Shown piece by piece: positions 24,226-35,389 of a stretch of 64,000 nt of DNA. The DNA comes from Manis javanica. Lineage: Eukaryota > Chordata > Mammalia > Pholidota > Manidae. Position numbers and translations under genes: made by a program. The DNA lies in NCBI RefSeq assembly GCF_040802235.1, contig NC_133160.1, positions 96,120,660 to 96,184,659 of the forward strand, written 5' to 3'. The notes under the pieces were generated by a model. It was not told the origin of the DNA. It did no database searches and was given only the letters and a program-made list of their open reading frames with translations. Each line of letters opens with the position of its first letter. The first letter of the stretch is position 1.

Positions 24226-27200
24226 TCAGGACAGAACTGCAGAACTATGGAATGGGAAGGGAAGGTTAAACTGGAAACTTATACCCTTTGAATTTTGAAC
24301 CATGGAAATGTCTTACCTAGTCACAAGTAAAAAGTTTTTTTTTTTTAATGCATGTGTTTCTTTCTAAAGTCCATGTTCCATGTATGCATATATCTGATTA
24401 TGTGAAAGACAGGCCTGCCATATTTTCAAGTGACATAAATCTAGGTGGTCTGTCTAAACTATCGATGACTGAATAAAAAATTTCATAGGTTGAAATGAAG
24501 GACTGAAACAAATGGATGCATGAAATAGACTTAAATGTAAAATCCTACACTGACATTTTTAAAAAATTCAATTACATATGAAATAAGTCACAGAGAAACT
24601 AACTTAACCATACAAAACCTTTCTTAAAAATGCTCTGACAGCTTTATCTGACTGAAAGTTCATTTTAAGTCAACAATGTAACTAAGATCCTGAGAAAGCC
24701 AATGTAAATGTTAACTACTTTAATAGCATATTACTTAGGACAATAAAATTTAAAAAAACGTAAAACTCGACTGTGCCAGGCAGAGTTATGTCTAATCCTG
24801 GGTGCTCCATTTTAAGGAGGACACCAATAAAATTAAGATGCATCAAAAAGAGCACTGAGAGGGGTTGAGTAATGAATGATTCAGCAAACAAGGATTTGTT
24901 GGTCCAAAGAAGAGAAGATTGGGGAAGGAAGGATGCTGAGGAGATGTATGACAGGTATATTTAAATGCTTGGAGGAGTAGGCTTTGTATTATTTTATAGA
25001 ACAGAAAAAAAAAAGTCGGATAAGGCACAAATTACAGTAAATTTAGCCTGTTACAAATACTAACATATGCATTTGCTCAACAGGAGAAAGGGATATCACA
25101 CAAAACAGTAAGTTTTGGGAAGACTGGATGGCTATTTTAAAGGACTCAACCAAGAGATTATTGAAAATCCCCCAGAAGGTCACCTTCTACAAGGAAATGG
25201 AACCAAATAATTTCCAAGTGGCCTTCCCAACATTAAGGCAGCATAAACAATTTTCTTTTTCACCAGATTATATTTCCCCATGATAAATTTTATGAAGAAT
25301 ATACTCCTTCCTCATCATATCCCATCCCTTTTCCTCCCTCAAAATTCTATGAAACAGTATTTCTGTAAAACTGCTCTAAACTGTCTCCACCCAGATTCAT
25401 CTGTTCTAATCACTTCTTGATTTCCACCCATGTCACCAAGTCGTTCTTTCACAATTTCAACCCTGTGATGTACCTCTCTCATTCAAAATGTGATTTGTGG
25501 CACATGTGTCTATAACCTGGATTGAAAAAGATTTGAGAATGAGTGTGTTAATTTATGAACGTTAAAGCTCCAGCAAACCATCGATTTGCTTGTATTAATG
25601 TTCTTATGTATCTGCCTTTATTACCCCTCAACACTTAGATGGTAAGCTTGTGGGAAATAATGGTTTCATTTTTAAATGAATCCAACAATTTATAAGGCAT
25701 ATTTAATCTTAATTTTTTTTAATAAACAAAATCTGTTAATGTAAGTGGATAAGTCGTGGAAACACCCCAAGATAATTCCAAGTTTTAGAAAATATTTACT
25801 CTTGGAAATACTCCTTTCAGATTTGTTTTGCAAATTAAACTGAAAATGCTCACTTAAAGCTTACACATTCTTACATATTTTGAAGTTAGGATTTGTAATG
25901 GATAAAAATGTTTGCGTAATGAGGAGTAGTTTCTAATAAACCACATAGAGTTCACAGAAAACATAAGAGTTGAACCATTCTGAGTACTTCTGAAAGCTGG
26001 AGGTTAATGTTTAAAATTGCTGAAGGGAAGGTGGAGCTTTTTTTCAAAGCCATAAAAAGGCATAATTGCGATGACACACCACAGTGTGCATTTTATACTG
26101 TTGAATGATAGCAGCTTCACTTTTGGCTCCCTGCCTCAGAGGCCTAGCACACCCGGAGAACATTGTAAAAGTTGCTGAACGCACACCCTGGCGTGCGTGT
26201 GCCCACTTTTACAGCCAGCAATAATTTTAAAGGAACATACAGTACTAACTAGGAAGCTTTTTCAGAAGCTATAAGTCAATAAGAACACTAATGGTTTGTA
26301 TATTATTACTAATAAATGAATAAATAACAATCTTGCATTGAAATGCTTAACTCTATAATGATTATAAACCATTCTAGATTATTTATTGAAATACTTGGAC
26401 TAACATTTTCTGTTGACAGCACTATCATAAAGATATGAGTATCTGGATGATCATACTCTTCTTTAAAATAGTTTTCTACTACTTCTTAGTCGAGAATCAT
26501 TCAATTGACACATGTGACACCACATTTTTCAAATAAGAATGAGTAAGTTGCTCTTTCTGTGAGGCATAATGTTATACCAACTGCAGTAGAATTGCTAATA
26601 TTTCTTACAGTTAATATTTTTCCCAGTCAGGGTGCCACAAAGCATGTTAAAATCCTCAAATTACAACAAAATAAATAATCTTTTAAATACTAGCAGTCAT
26701 TTTGTCATTTGATTTGACTTTGTAAGTGAAAGACAAGAAATCTGATTATCTTAGACAATTTTTTATTTTTTAGCAATTATTTAAGTACATACCACCTACA
26801 ACAGACATAATGATCAACTGTCCATTGGAACAGATCCAGGCTTTGTGCTGCCTTGAATGTACACAATCTGGTGGAGTTGGGAGTTGCCTCTTTAGAAACA
26901 TAAATATAAAATTAGATAAGGATTTAAAAAATCACAATAAAGTACTGGAAACTTGGAGATTTAGTCTATTGTCTTATATGATGTCCTTAGGCAATTTATC
27001 AGAAAAGTTTACATAGAAAGGCTTCCTGATTCTCACCTGACTGTCCTTCCCCACCTACAATTCTGAGTAACTTGAAGTGCTCAAGGTGCTTGTGCAAGTG
27101 AGGGGCTCTGAAGTTTAAGCTTCTCTAGGTTCATGGTAACCCTGCCTGTGCTATTCATATGCAATGTTGGTGGAAACAAATGGTGAGAAGTCTTCCTTCT

Positions 27201-27829
27201 GCCCCTGGCCCTTCCAGAATTAATATTTCTAGGTTCAACTTAAGACTGTGAGCAAGAGATGGACCAAGGTTAAGAGCCCACTCTTAGAGGGAAATTATTA
27301 CAATGTTGTCATTTTACAGTCTTTACTGTATGTCACTCCCTTGCATGCTATCAACTGGAAGAGATTCACATACAGAAATGGAACCACTTCGCCTTTTCAA
27401 GGGCTTTGACTCTGAAGCAAATACGAGCTAGGAAATCTTGGAAGCATTTGTATTCTCAATCACCCACAGTGAACACATCCATGTATAGTTTCATAATTAT
27501 AATGACACAATACATTCATGTGCAACTTCATAATTATAGTAATAACAGAGTAATACACAATAATATTATAAAGAGTAATATACAATAATAATAAATAGTA
27601 ATACATAATAATAAGTAATACACAATAATAATAATTGTAATTCCTGTCAATGAATCTGTAAGAAACCAAATGACATTTTGAGGCTACAGACACATTAAGA
27701 AGGGATTAACTCTGTGTGAGGATTTTAATAGATAGACTTGCAGGCCTAGAGCCCATCCTGAGTTAGATGATTTAGCTCTTTACCACTAGGAAGGTTAGGA
27801 GTGCCAAGAGTGCATCACAGGAACAGGAA
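24226..27829. other. Gene-free stretch with a possible conserved non-coding block
   Basis: No gene is supported. Around 26010-26240 the sequence is less repeat-like and has a small CpG cluster (near 26180-26205, GCGTGCGTGTGC). This is the look of a conserved non-coding element, but I cannot test conservation. At 27480-27645 there is an AT-rich minisatellite-like area, listed separately. Confidence 0.4.
27480..27645. repeat. AT-rich imperfect tandem repeats
   Basis: There are two copies of a roughly 33-bp unit containing TTCATAATTATA (27480-27545). They are followed by repeated TAATACACAATAATA-type units up to about 27645. The 77-residue minus frame here (rich in Tyr and Ile) is a product of the repeat, not a gene. 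Confidence 0.75.
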
Positions 27830-28540
27830 GTTAGAGTGTGTAGGGTCTGGTTCCACTGTAGTAACTTCAGGTTTACTCTAAGTAAACAAAACAAACCATT
27901 TGAACGTTCTGAGCAAAGGAGTGGCATGATGTGACTTGTGTTTCAAAATGGATCACTCTGCTGCTGTGTTAAACAGACTATAGGAAGTGAGAGCAAAAGC
28001 AGGGAGGGGTTATTATTGTGATTTAGATGAGAGAAGATGGCCGTGGTTGCAATCCAAATATTCTTGAAATTAGCAATAGATTTTGTTTGATGAATCGATT
28101 GTGTGTCAAATGTGAAAGAAAAAGAGGAGCTACAGATGACTACAAGATTTTAATCTGAACAGTTGGAAAGATTGCCTCCAAGAGGGAAGACTGCAGGTAT
28201 AACATAATTAGGTATGGACAAACAGGAGGTCAGTTTTTGACATGTTATCTTTGAGATGGTACCATTCACCCAAATGGGGATTTCAAGTAGAAAGTTCTGT
28301 GAATGAGACTGGAGTTTAGGATGGAGGTGCAGACAGGAGGCATCAGATTATGAATAGTATTTAAAGTCAAGTGACTGGGGGAGCTCATCAAGTGAGTGAG
28401 CATAGAGAAGTCTAAAGATTGAGAAGACTGAGCTCTGGGACAGGCTGGTGTTTAGAAATCAGGTGGATAATCAGGAACTAGCAAAGAAGACTGAGATAGC
28501 ATCGCCAGTAAAGTAGGAGGAAAAGCAGAATAGGTACCGA
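27830..28540 (+). repeat. Ancient mammalian repeat block, family unnamed
   Basis: The best-preserved copy here of the family at 15130-16600: 'gagtggcatgatgtgacttg', 'atggatcactctgctgctgt', 'tcagtttttgacatgttatc', 'gagactggagtttaggatg', 'gtatttaaagtcaagtgact' and 'gactgagctctgggacagg'. It has no intact reading frame. Confidence 0.6.
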
Positions 28541-29269
28541 ACAGGTAAGGGTGATATGATTGGTCCCACACGCACATCCACCTAGAAAAGCATTTGCTGG
28601 GGGAAACACAGAGGAAGATGGAGTAGCAGGTTCCTATCACACTCTGGGACAGTGTGCAGGGACCTAGAGGGGCTGGGTGTTATGTTCTAGGTAAGGAATG
28701 CCAGCCCTTGGGCTGTGGCCCTAAAAGCTGGGTAACTATGGAAGCCCCAGCTGTTCCCCTGCTGTGATTAGGGCTTATGATCCAAACCTGTGGTTCTTTC
28801 TCTCTGTAGACTGTGGCAAGGGCCTCAGCTCCTTTCTGTGTGTAATTAACTAGGGAGAGTTCTCCGGGAGAAAAGGTGTAGGAGGCCATATGGAAATGAA
28901 AGCAAAGCAGCATTTGTGAGGGACCATAAGAAGAAAAAAGCAAAGACAAACATGTGTGTGTGTCTGAGATCAAGGATAAAGAGGAACCAGGGGAGAATTA
29001 TAAACTGGTAACTGATGTAATAAGAGAGCGTAACCATCATGAGCATGTATGTCCCCCTCTCCTCTAAAGATTCTATTACCACTCATGGTTTTAACTTCCA
29101 AATGTTCAGATGACCAACTTAGCCTTCATTCATTACTATTTCAGGTCTTATGGGCACCTTATATTTAATATGCTCAGAATTGATCCACCTCCCATTCTAT
29201 CATACTCTATGACCCTCTACACACACACACATCATCATCAAATATGTATTTCTCTTGCTGTTATTCCCA
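28541..29269. other. Gene-free stretch
   Basis: Overlapping frames on the minus strand (28680-29082) lack any domain and look like chance. A short CA run lies at 29219-29230. Confidence 0.45.
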
Positions 29270-29690
29270 CTCTTAGTGTATGGTCCTGTTTTAGCTCTCT
29301 CCATGTAAAAAATAATCACAAAACCTCACTGTCATACAATACACATTTATTTCTTACTATGGGTCTGTGGGTTCAGATGCAGTTTCTGCTCCAGGCTGCT
29401 GGTTAAGTTCCAGTGATTTTCATTCTGAGGTGATTTTCATTCTGAGGCCCAAACTGAAAAGGCAATGGCTGCCTGGGGCATGTTTTTCTCTTAGCGGAGG
29501 TAAGAAGCCTCTAGAGGGGTGAGTGATGCCTTTTTAGTCCTAAACTCAAATGAGCACACGTTTTGTCCACATTGCACTGATCAAGGAGAGTCACCGGGTC
29601 AAGGCCCACACCAGTGGAGGGCGCAAGGAAGTGGGGCAAGAGCAAATGTTTCCTGAATGTAACCTGATCTCTCAGCACGAGTGTCCACCC
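29270..29690 (+). repeat. LTR-like ancient repeat
   Basis: 'acacatttatttcttactat', 'gggtctgtgggttcagatgc', 'tgcctggggcatgttttt' and 'agtcaccgggtcaaggccca' follow the order of a common LTR-type mammalian repeat. A 20-bp phrase GTGATTTTCATTCTGAGGYG is duplicated in tandem at about 29413-29447. Confidence 0.5.
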
Positions 29691-29982
29691 CATTTTCCTT
29701 AACTCCTTTTACCTCCTCATGCCCGCCACCTAATCGGAAATGCTTTCTTAGCAGTCCTGCTCATCTCCGGCTGATCTGCCATCTTTATCCTCTCAGCCAG
29801 ACTGAACTGCCTTTTGTTTCCCTGTGCTCTCTCATGCTTAATATCAGAAGCAAGACTAGAGAAGCAAGAATAGAGGCTTTTCATCCCCAGATCCCAAAAA
29901 TATTTTTGGGGATTCCATCCTTCCAGCACTTCTAAGGACATTCAACAGTGATGCACTGTTCTGTCATGTCATTATCATAATG

Positions 29983-30200
29983 TTAGTTCATATTAGTTGA
30001 GTATTTATTACATAGCAGGACATGAGCTAAGCACTTTACATATATTGCCCCCATTTAAGTCCTTAAAACAGCCTTAGGAAGTGGGTAATATTAATTCTCC
30101 TCAGTTCTTCTGATGGGGAAATTAAGATTAGAGAAAATATCTTCCCTAAAATCACTAGTGATTTATAGAGGAATCTCAACGAGGTTTTCAATTACCTTTT
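29983..30200 (-). repeat. MIR SINE
   Basis: Antisense MIR: 'gagtatttattacatagcag', 'gctaagcactttacatatat', 'taaaacagccttaggaag' and 'aaaatcactagtgatttata'. Confidence 0.8.
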
Positions 30201-30859
30201 CATACCCACATTAAGAATTGTATTTAGTAGTTGAATGGATTGGATTAGATGACTATACTAGCTACATTCACCAAATGGCTACACAAACTTATATTTGCTC
30301 TAATATGGCTCAGAAACTACTAGTGTGATCATCCTGTTTTTTATGTTAGGAAACTCTTTATACTAAATATTCCACATCAAAGTTTTTCTGATTATAAATG
30401 TATTCTGCAAACCAAATTTAGCTGAAGATAATATTTCTTTCAAAGCAAAAGAGAATATTGTTGTGAGATCAAATATATATATATATACATATATATATAT
30501 GTATATACACTTTTCAATATGTTATATCAAAGGTAGAAGAGAGTGCATAGGGATTAGATTAACATTGGATATTTTCAGTTATTTATCACTGAAATTTTAT
30601 TTCAATGCTTTATTTCTCCAATAAAAGAAAGCCAGAAAGTGTTGATCAATAAGTTGTAAGACAGATTTTAAAAATGAGAGAAAACCTGATTCTGATTTTA
30701 CCTTATATTTTAAACAACTACAAAGTAACTCTTGGCAAGGAGAATAGCCATTCTGTGAATTTTTTCCTAAGAAATATGGAAAACTACTAAAGATATTTTT
30801 TCTCTGAGCTCAACAATGACAATTAAATTTAGAAAATGTAATTGTTTGAAAACAGAATT
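30201..30859. other. Gene-free AT-rich stretch with (TA)n
   Basis: An alternating AT run lies at 30471-30508 and can form cruciform-like structures. Otherwise nothing is recognised. Confidence 0.55.
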
Positions 30860-30937
30860 TTAGTTCTATACTCTCCAATTTTGTTGTGAACCTAAAACTT
30901 CTCTAAAAAATAAAGTGATTAACTTTTTTAAAAAACC
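30860..30937 (+). repeat. L1 3' end fragment
   Basis: 'gttgtgaacctaaaacttct' followed by 'ctaaaaaataaagtgatt' is the typical 3' terminus of old L1 elements, ending in an A/T-rich tail. Confidence 0.6.
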
Positions 30938-31029
30938 ACCTAATTTTAAAATATCTTTTAGAATAATTGATATATAGTCCAGTTGATTACAATTATATTA
31001 GGTTGTCTCAAATTCTAACAATTTGCCTT

Positions 31030-31280
31030 AGCTTGGTGGTTCTCAACTCTATCTATCTAAATATTAGAACACTTAGGGAGCATTAAAAGCAAGGGTACTC
31101 CAACTCTGTGAGTATACTAAATATCACTTAAATGGGTGAATTTTACAATATGTGAATTATATCTTAATAAAGGTGATTTTTAAAAATGGGGTGCCCAGGT
31201 CTCACTCTAGACCAACTGAATCTTGAGTTGTTTGAAGAAAGGTCAAGGCACCCAGGAGAGTCTAATGTGCAGCCAGAGGA
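31030..31280. repeat. MER5A-like hAT element with nested L1 tail
   Basis: The left part, 'ttggtggttctcaactctat' then 'ttagggagcattaaaa', and the right part, 'gtgcccaggtctcactctag' then 'gagtctaatgtgcagcc', are the two halves of a MER5A-type non-autonomous hAT element. Between them (about 31098-31187) is 'atgggtgaattttacaatat' then 'gaattatatcttaataaag', an L1 3' tail in plus orientation. The order implies that the L1 tail inserted later. Confidence 0.7.
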
Positions 31281-32546
31281 TACAGCCACTGTTTTAGCTT
31301 GTTCTGTTTAGTTAAAAATAGTCATTAACATTCACCATTTTTAGGACTTCTACTGACAAATGAAGTGTTTAAAAGCACAATGGTTTCAATGTCCAACTTC
31401 ATTAAGCTTGAATATAACTCTTCAAGATTGAGGATACAGGGATAAAATTCTTTTGCAATAACAGAAAGAAACCTAGTGGCTTTTAACTCACTTCCATGTG
31501 ATATAGAAATATGCTCATTTTAGACTAGAAGGAAAAACAAAATTCTGGCAGAATTATATTTCAAACTAAAGAGACTTCTTCTAGAGAGAGGTTGGGAGAT
31601 GGGAGTTATCTCCGCTGCAGTGCAGAGGATCAGCAAAACCTACCAGAAGGATCTGGACTGGACTGACAGGTGAAACTTCTCTGTACATGTAGATGGCACA
31701 GATTTGCAATAACCCAGCACTGTGATGCCAGTCATTACGCTGAGAATGTGGCAGATTGTGTTCATGACATGGGTTTGCTGAGGGAAAGGAAGAGTCCTGT
31801 AGTGGAATGTGCTGCTGGGAGACCTCTTCTCTTCTTTCATGGCCTCACCTACCCTCCCAGATACCTGTTGTCTCCAGGAGGTATCCAGCAAAACAGGACT
31901 CACCTCTGAAACAACTTGCTCAGGCCTACCCTTGGGTAGTGTCCCAGCTCCGGACTTTTCTCTCCATCCACTACAGCTTGTCGTGAGGTCTACATAGTGA
32001 ACACTGTGGTTGTCTCCCCTTCCTCATCCCATTGTAGCAGAGATGGGCTAAGATTTGTCATTCAAAGTAATAGCATTTCTCTTGACACAACATTGGTTCA
32101 AAGGTAAGTGTATATCCTAAATGAGTTGAAGCAGAGTGGAGTTTTGTTTTATTATTGGGGAAAAAAACACTTTCTCCCTCGAGGTGAATAAGGATGCATG
32201 TAGCAGGATGAACTCCTGAAAGCTGTATTGTTTGCAATTGGGAAACCAAGCTGAGAAAAAAGTCAATCCATGCTGGTGGCTGGAGTTGAGAAAATTAAAG
32301 GGAATGAGATAAAGAGTCCTGATAGCCTTGTGAAAATTTAGATGAAACCATGTCCAAACCATGCCCATGTTCAAATTCTCTTTTAAGTTCCCTTTAGTGT
32401 ATTATTCATTTTGAGGGGGACTTTCTTTATCTTGCATGCAAAAACATTTTAACTGATTTGGCTATTGTATGTGCAATTTTTTAATTAATTAATTCAAAAA
32501 ATGGAATTAAGGACCAACATAATATTTTGGCAAAAGAGCAACTTTC
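31281..32546. other. Gene-free stretch
   Basis: Overlapping frames near 31640-31997 and 32058-32374 exist on both strands and have no domain. No RNA or mobile element is recognised. Confidence 0.45.
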
Positions 32547-32778
32547 GTTCTGTGATATGACTGCCCTTGCACTGTTCACCATGTAAGAACTTAATCACTA
32601 TGTAAGAACTTGTTCACCATGTAAGAACTTGTTCCTTATGCTTCAGAAGATTGGAGACTGTTGAGTATTAGGCTTGGGGTTGATTAATGATTGTGCTTTG
32701 AGTCCCCTATACAGAACTTTATTGTTGTTAACAACCATTTGATCAATAAATATGAGAGATGCCCTCTCAAAAAAAAAA
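32547..32778 (+). mobile_element. Small poly-A retroposon with 15-bp direct repeats
   Basis: A compact unit of about 232 bp ends in AATAAATATGAGAGATGCCC, CTCTC and a poly-A run. It is bounded by the perfect 15-bp repeat AAAAGAGCAACTTTC (32532-32546 and 32779-32793). This is the mark of L1-type retroposition of a polyadenylated RNA. Near its 5' end a 19-bp unit containing ATGTAAGAACTT is tandemly repeated three times (about 32575-32633). I see no tRNA-like A or B box, so it does not look like a usual tRNA-SINE. From memory, similar sequence is frequent in pangolin genomes. Confidence 0.85.
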
Positions 32779-32793
32779 AAAAGAGCAACTTTC

Positions 32794-35389
32794 CCAGGGT
32801 ATTTGAATTTAAATAAGTAAATGCCTAAAACCAAAGAAGTTCATTTAAAAAAACAACAAAGTGAATAGCCCTCAGACTATTAAGGTTGGGGTTTCTGATA
32901 AAGAGGCCATCTCAAATCACAACACTCCATAGGAGAACCATCCGGCCTCTGTTTTGTGTCCAGCAGAGTCTACCTTCCTTTTGATAATTGTTTCTGTTCC
33001 TTTCGTATGTTGACTACTATTCCAAGTACCACCATTATCCTGATCACCACATGAGCCTCTCTCTCAGTCTTCACTTCTCTCTCTCTCCTTCTTATGTTCC
33101 TCATTTTTATCCTGACCCTCATTGCTGCTCCAAGAACCAGATTTATTTAAGCCTTTCCTTTCAGCTCTTGATGTCATCCCTTCAAGACACTAAATAACTA
33201 ATAAATTAATCCAAGTCAATATTCCAATGGCTAGATTGGCTTTCACAGATAACACATTAATTTTTAACCATATCCCAGGATCTTCCTTGTTTGATTAAAG
33301 ATTATTCTTAATGGTGGTAATTTGATGGGAGAAAGGGCCAAGAGAAGAATGGAGATTTGTGGAGATCCCAGACCACCCTGAATAAGCTTATGTGACCAGG
33401 AGACAGGACTAGGAAGTTTTGGAAGAATGAAATGGAATACTTTGGATGGAACTTGTACTCAAGTATGAAGATGGGATAATGAAAGGTGAGCGAATATCTT
33501 TCTAAAGTGAGTAAGGGAGCCAAGAAGACTTTGGTCATTGGTGAAGAGGGTAGGAAAATGGATTATTGTCATGATCTCTGCAAATCACAGATCAGGTTCA
33601 AACTCTACAGAAATTCAACCAGAAGATTAATGTTTATATTAAACATAACACAAAAGGTAGAACAAAAGCCATGTAAAAATGAGGGTGCTAGTGAGGCCAT
33701 CACTAGGTGTGATTGGTCAAATACAACTATTAAAAAGAAGGGCAACAAATGAATTTAGAATGGGTTGGTTACTACTAATTTTTACCTTTCAAGTTCTACA
33801 TCCTTGGCTCTTTGCATAGACATACTTTTTTCCCTGCTAGACACTAGAATGTGAATTTTATCTTTATGCTTTTTATGGTGACTTTTTTAAAAAAACTGTA
33901 GAATCACTGAACGAAAGCACCACATCCTTGAGAACACCTGCCCTTGCTGTTAACCGATTATTATTAAGCAAGAACAAATGGCATGAAGTCAGTTACAATA
34001 AAGTGTAAATAAAAACGTTTATGGCAGGGTGTGTAAAGAAAAAAAATTGAAATTAATCACACAGGCAAAGCAAGGACAGATCCAAAGGTCATTTTTTTCT
34101 TCACTTAAATACTTCACTAGATACCTTGATTAAATCTTGTGGTCATGTTTCAAAATTTTTAACTTGTTGGGATCATATGGCTTCACTTTTGCATGACTTC
34201 TATTGAAACAATTACATTCACCCTCAAAATAAGATGTGTTTTCTAGTATAATGAGCTTTTCTCAATGAGGAGTCTGAGCAATAGTATCAACCTGGAGCAT
34301 TTAAGTTCTTGAGAAACTGCTCCTTTGCAGCTGGAATTTCTCCCAAGAACATGGAACATTTGTTTTTTTGCATACACCTTAAACAGTTAAACAATTGTTT
34401 AATTGAAAACCAGAGTTATTCTAAGAATTGAGCACAAGGGATAAAATTATTCTTTGGTTGGCCCATCTTTTTAATATCTTTTGCATCCTATCTCATATGG
34501 CCTGATTTTTTCTGAGAAGTTAGGGAAACTTAGAATTAGAGGAAGGATTCTACTCAATTTCAATTGAACAATGTTTATTAAGCCCTTACTGTGTACGAGT
34601 GATTATGCTCAGTGTTGCAGGGGCTACAAACATGAACAATATATTTCTTATCATTGACAGTGTCAGTGGGTAGTTATGTATGGTTAGATTATGCAGTTTC
34701 TGTCATTCCCCATCACTTATCTCAAATATGCATATGACCTAAGGACAAGCACTCTATCTAGTATTTTAAAGTACCTTCTACACACATACCCTATGAGGAC
34801 CACACCACCTTCATCTAATCCTCTTAATAAAGATTGCCATCTGTAAGGCTCTTCTTTCTTGGCTCTTGTACTCAAGAAGCAGACTCTGGCAAGGGAGGAA
34901 GAAAAAGTACACACACACACACACACACACACAACACACACACACATACAAACACACACCCTTCAAACCCTTTGGTATAAAGAAATATAATATAGAAAGT
35001 ACCCTTCCACCTTTCTTGTTCTCTAACTATCATCTGAATATCTTTCTTCTGAACCTTCCCTTTGTCCTATATGTATTTTTAATCATAGGATTCTTCGCAT
35101 TTTTCTTAGACTTTGTGTATTACATCATAATGGTATATGTTTTGGCTAATTTGTTATTAAAACTTAGCATCTTCCAATGAATGTCAACCTCGAGATTAAT
35201 AAGCACAATATTCCAGAGTTCGACTTCAATCATTTTCCTTTGTCATTAGGTCTTAGGTATGACAGTTAAGTCATTGTTTGTACTTATAAGTTCTCTGTAG
35301 TATCTGCAGTATATACATTTTAAACTACCAAAACGGGTTGATGTCCACCTCTCACCATTTACTTTCCTTGGTAGCAATTACATTTTTTG
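32794..35389. other. Gene-free stretch
   Basis: Frames such as 33486-33752 and 34866-35180 have no domains, and the latter starts in the CA repeat. A weak L2-type antisense tail lies at about 34560-34640 ('gtttattaagcccttactgt'). Confidence 0.45.
34908..34958. repeat. (CA)n microsatellite
   Basis: A CA dinucleotide run with one interruption (CAACAC) near 34933. Confidence 0.95.

Noticed and set aside
34866-35180. 104-residue plus frame with hydrophobic C-terminal half
   Set aside because: It begins in a CA microsatellite (Thr-His repeats). The hydrophobic part reflects T-rich DNA.
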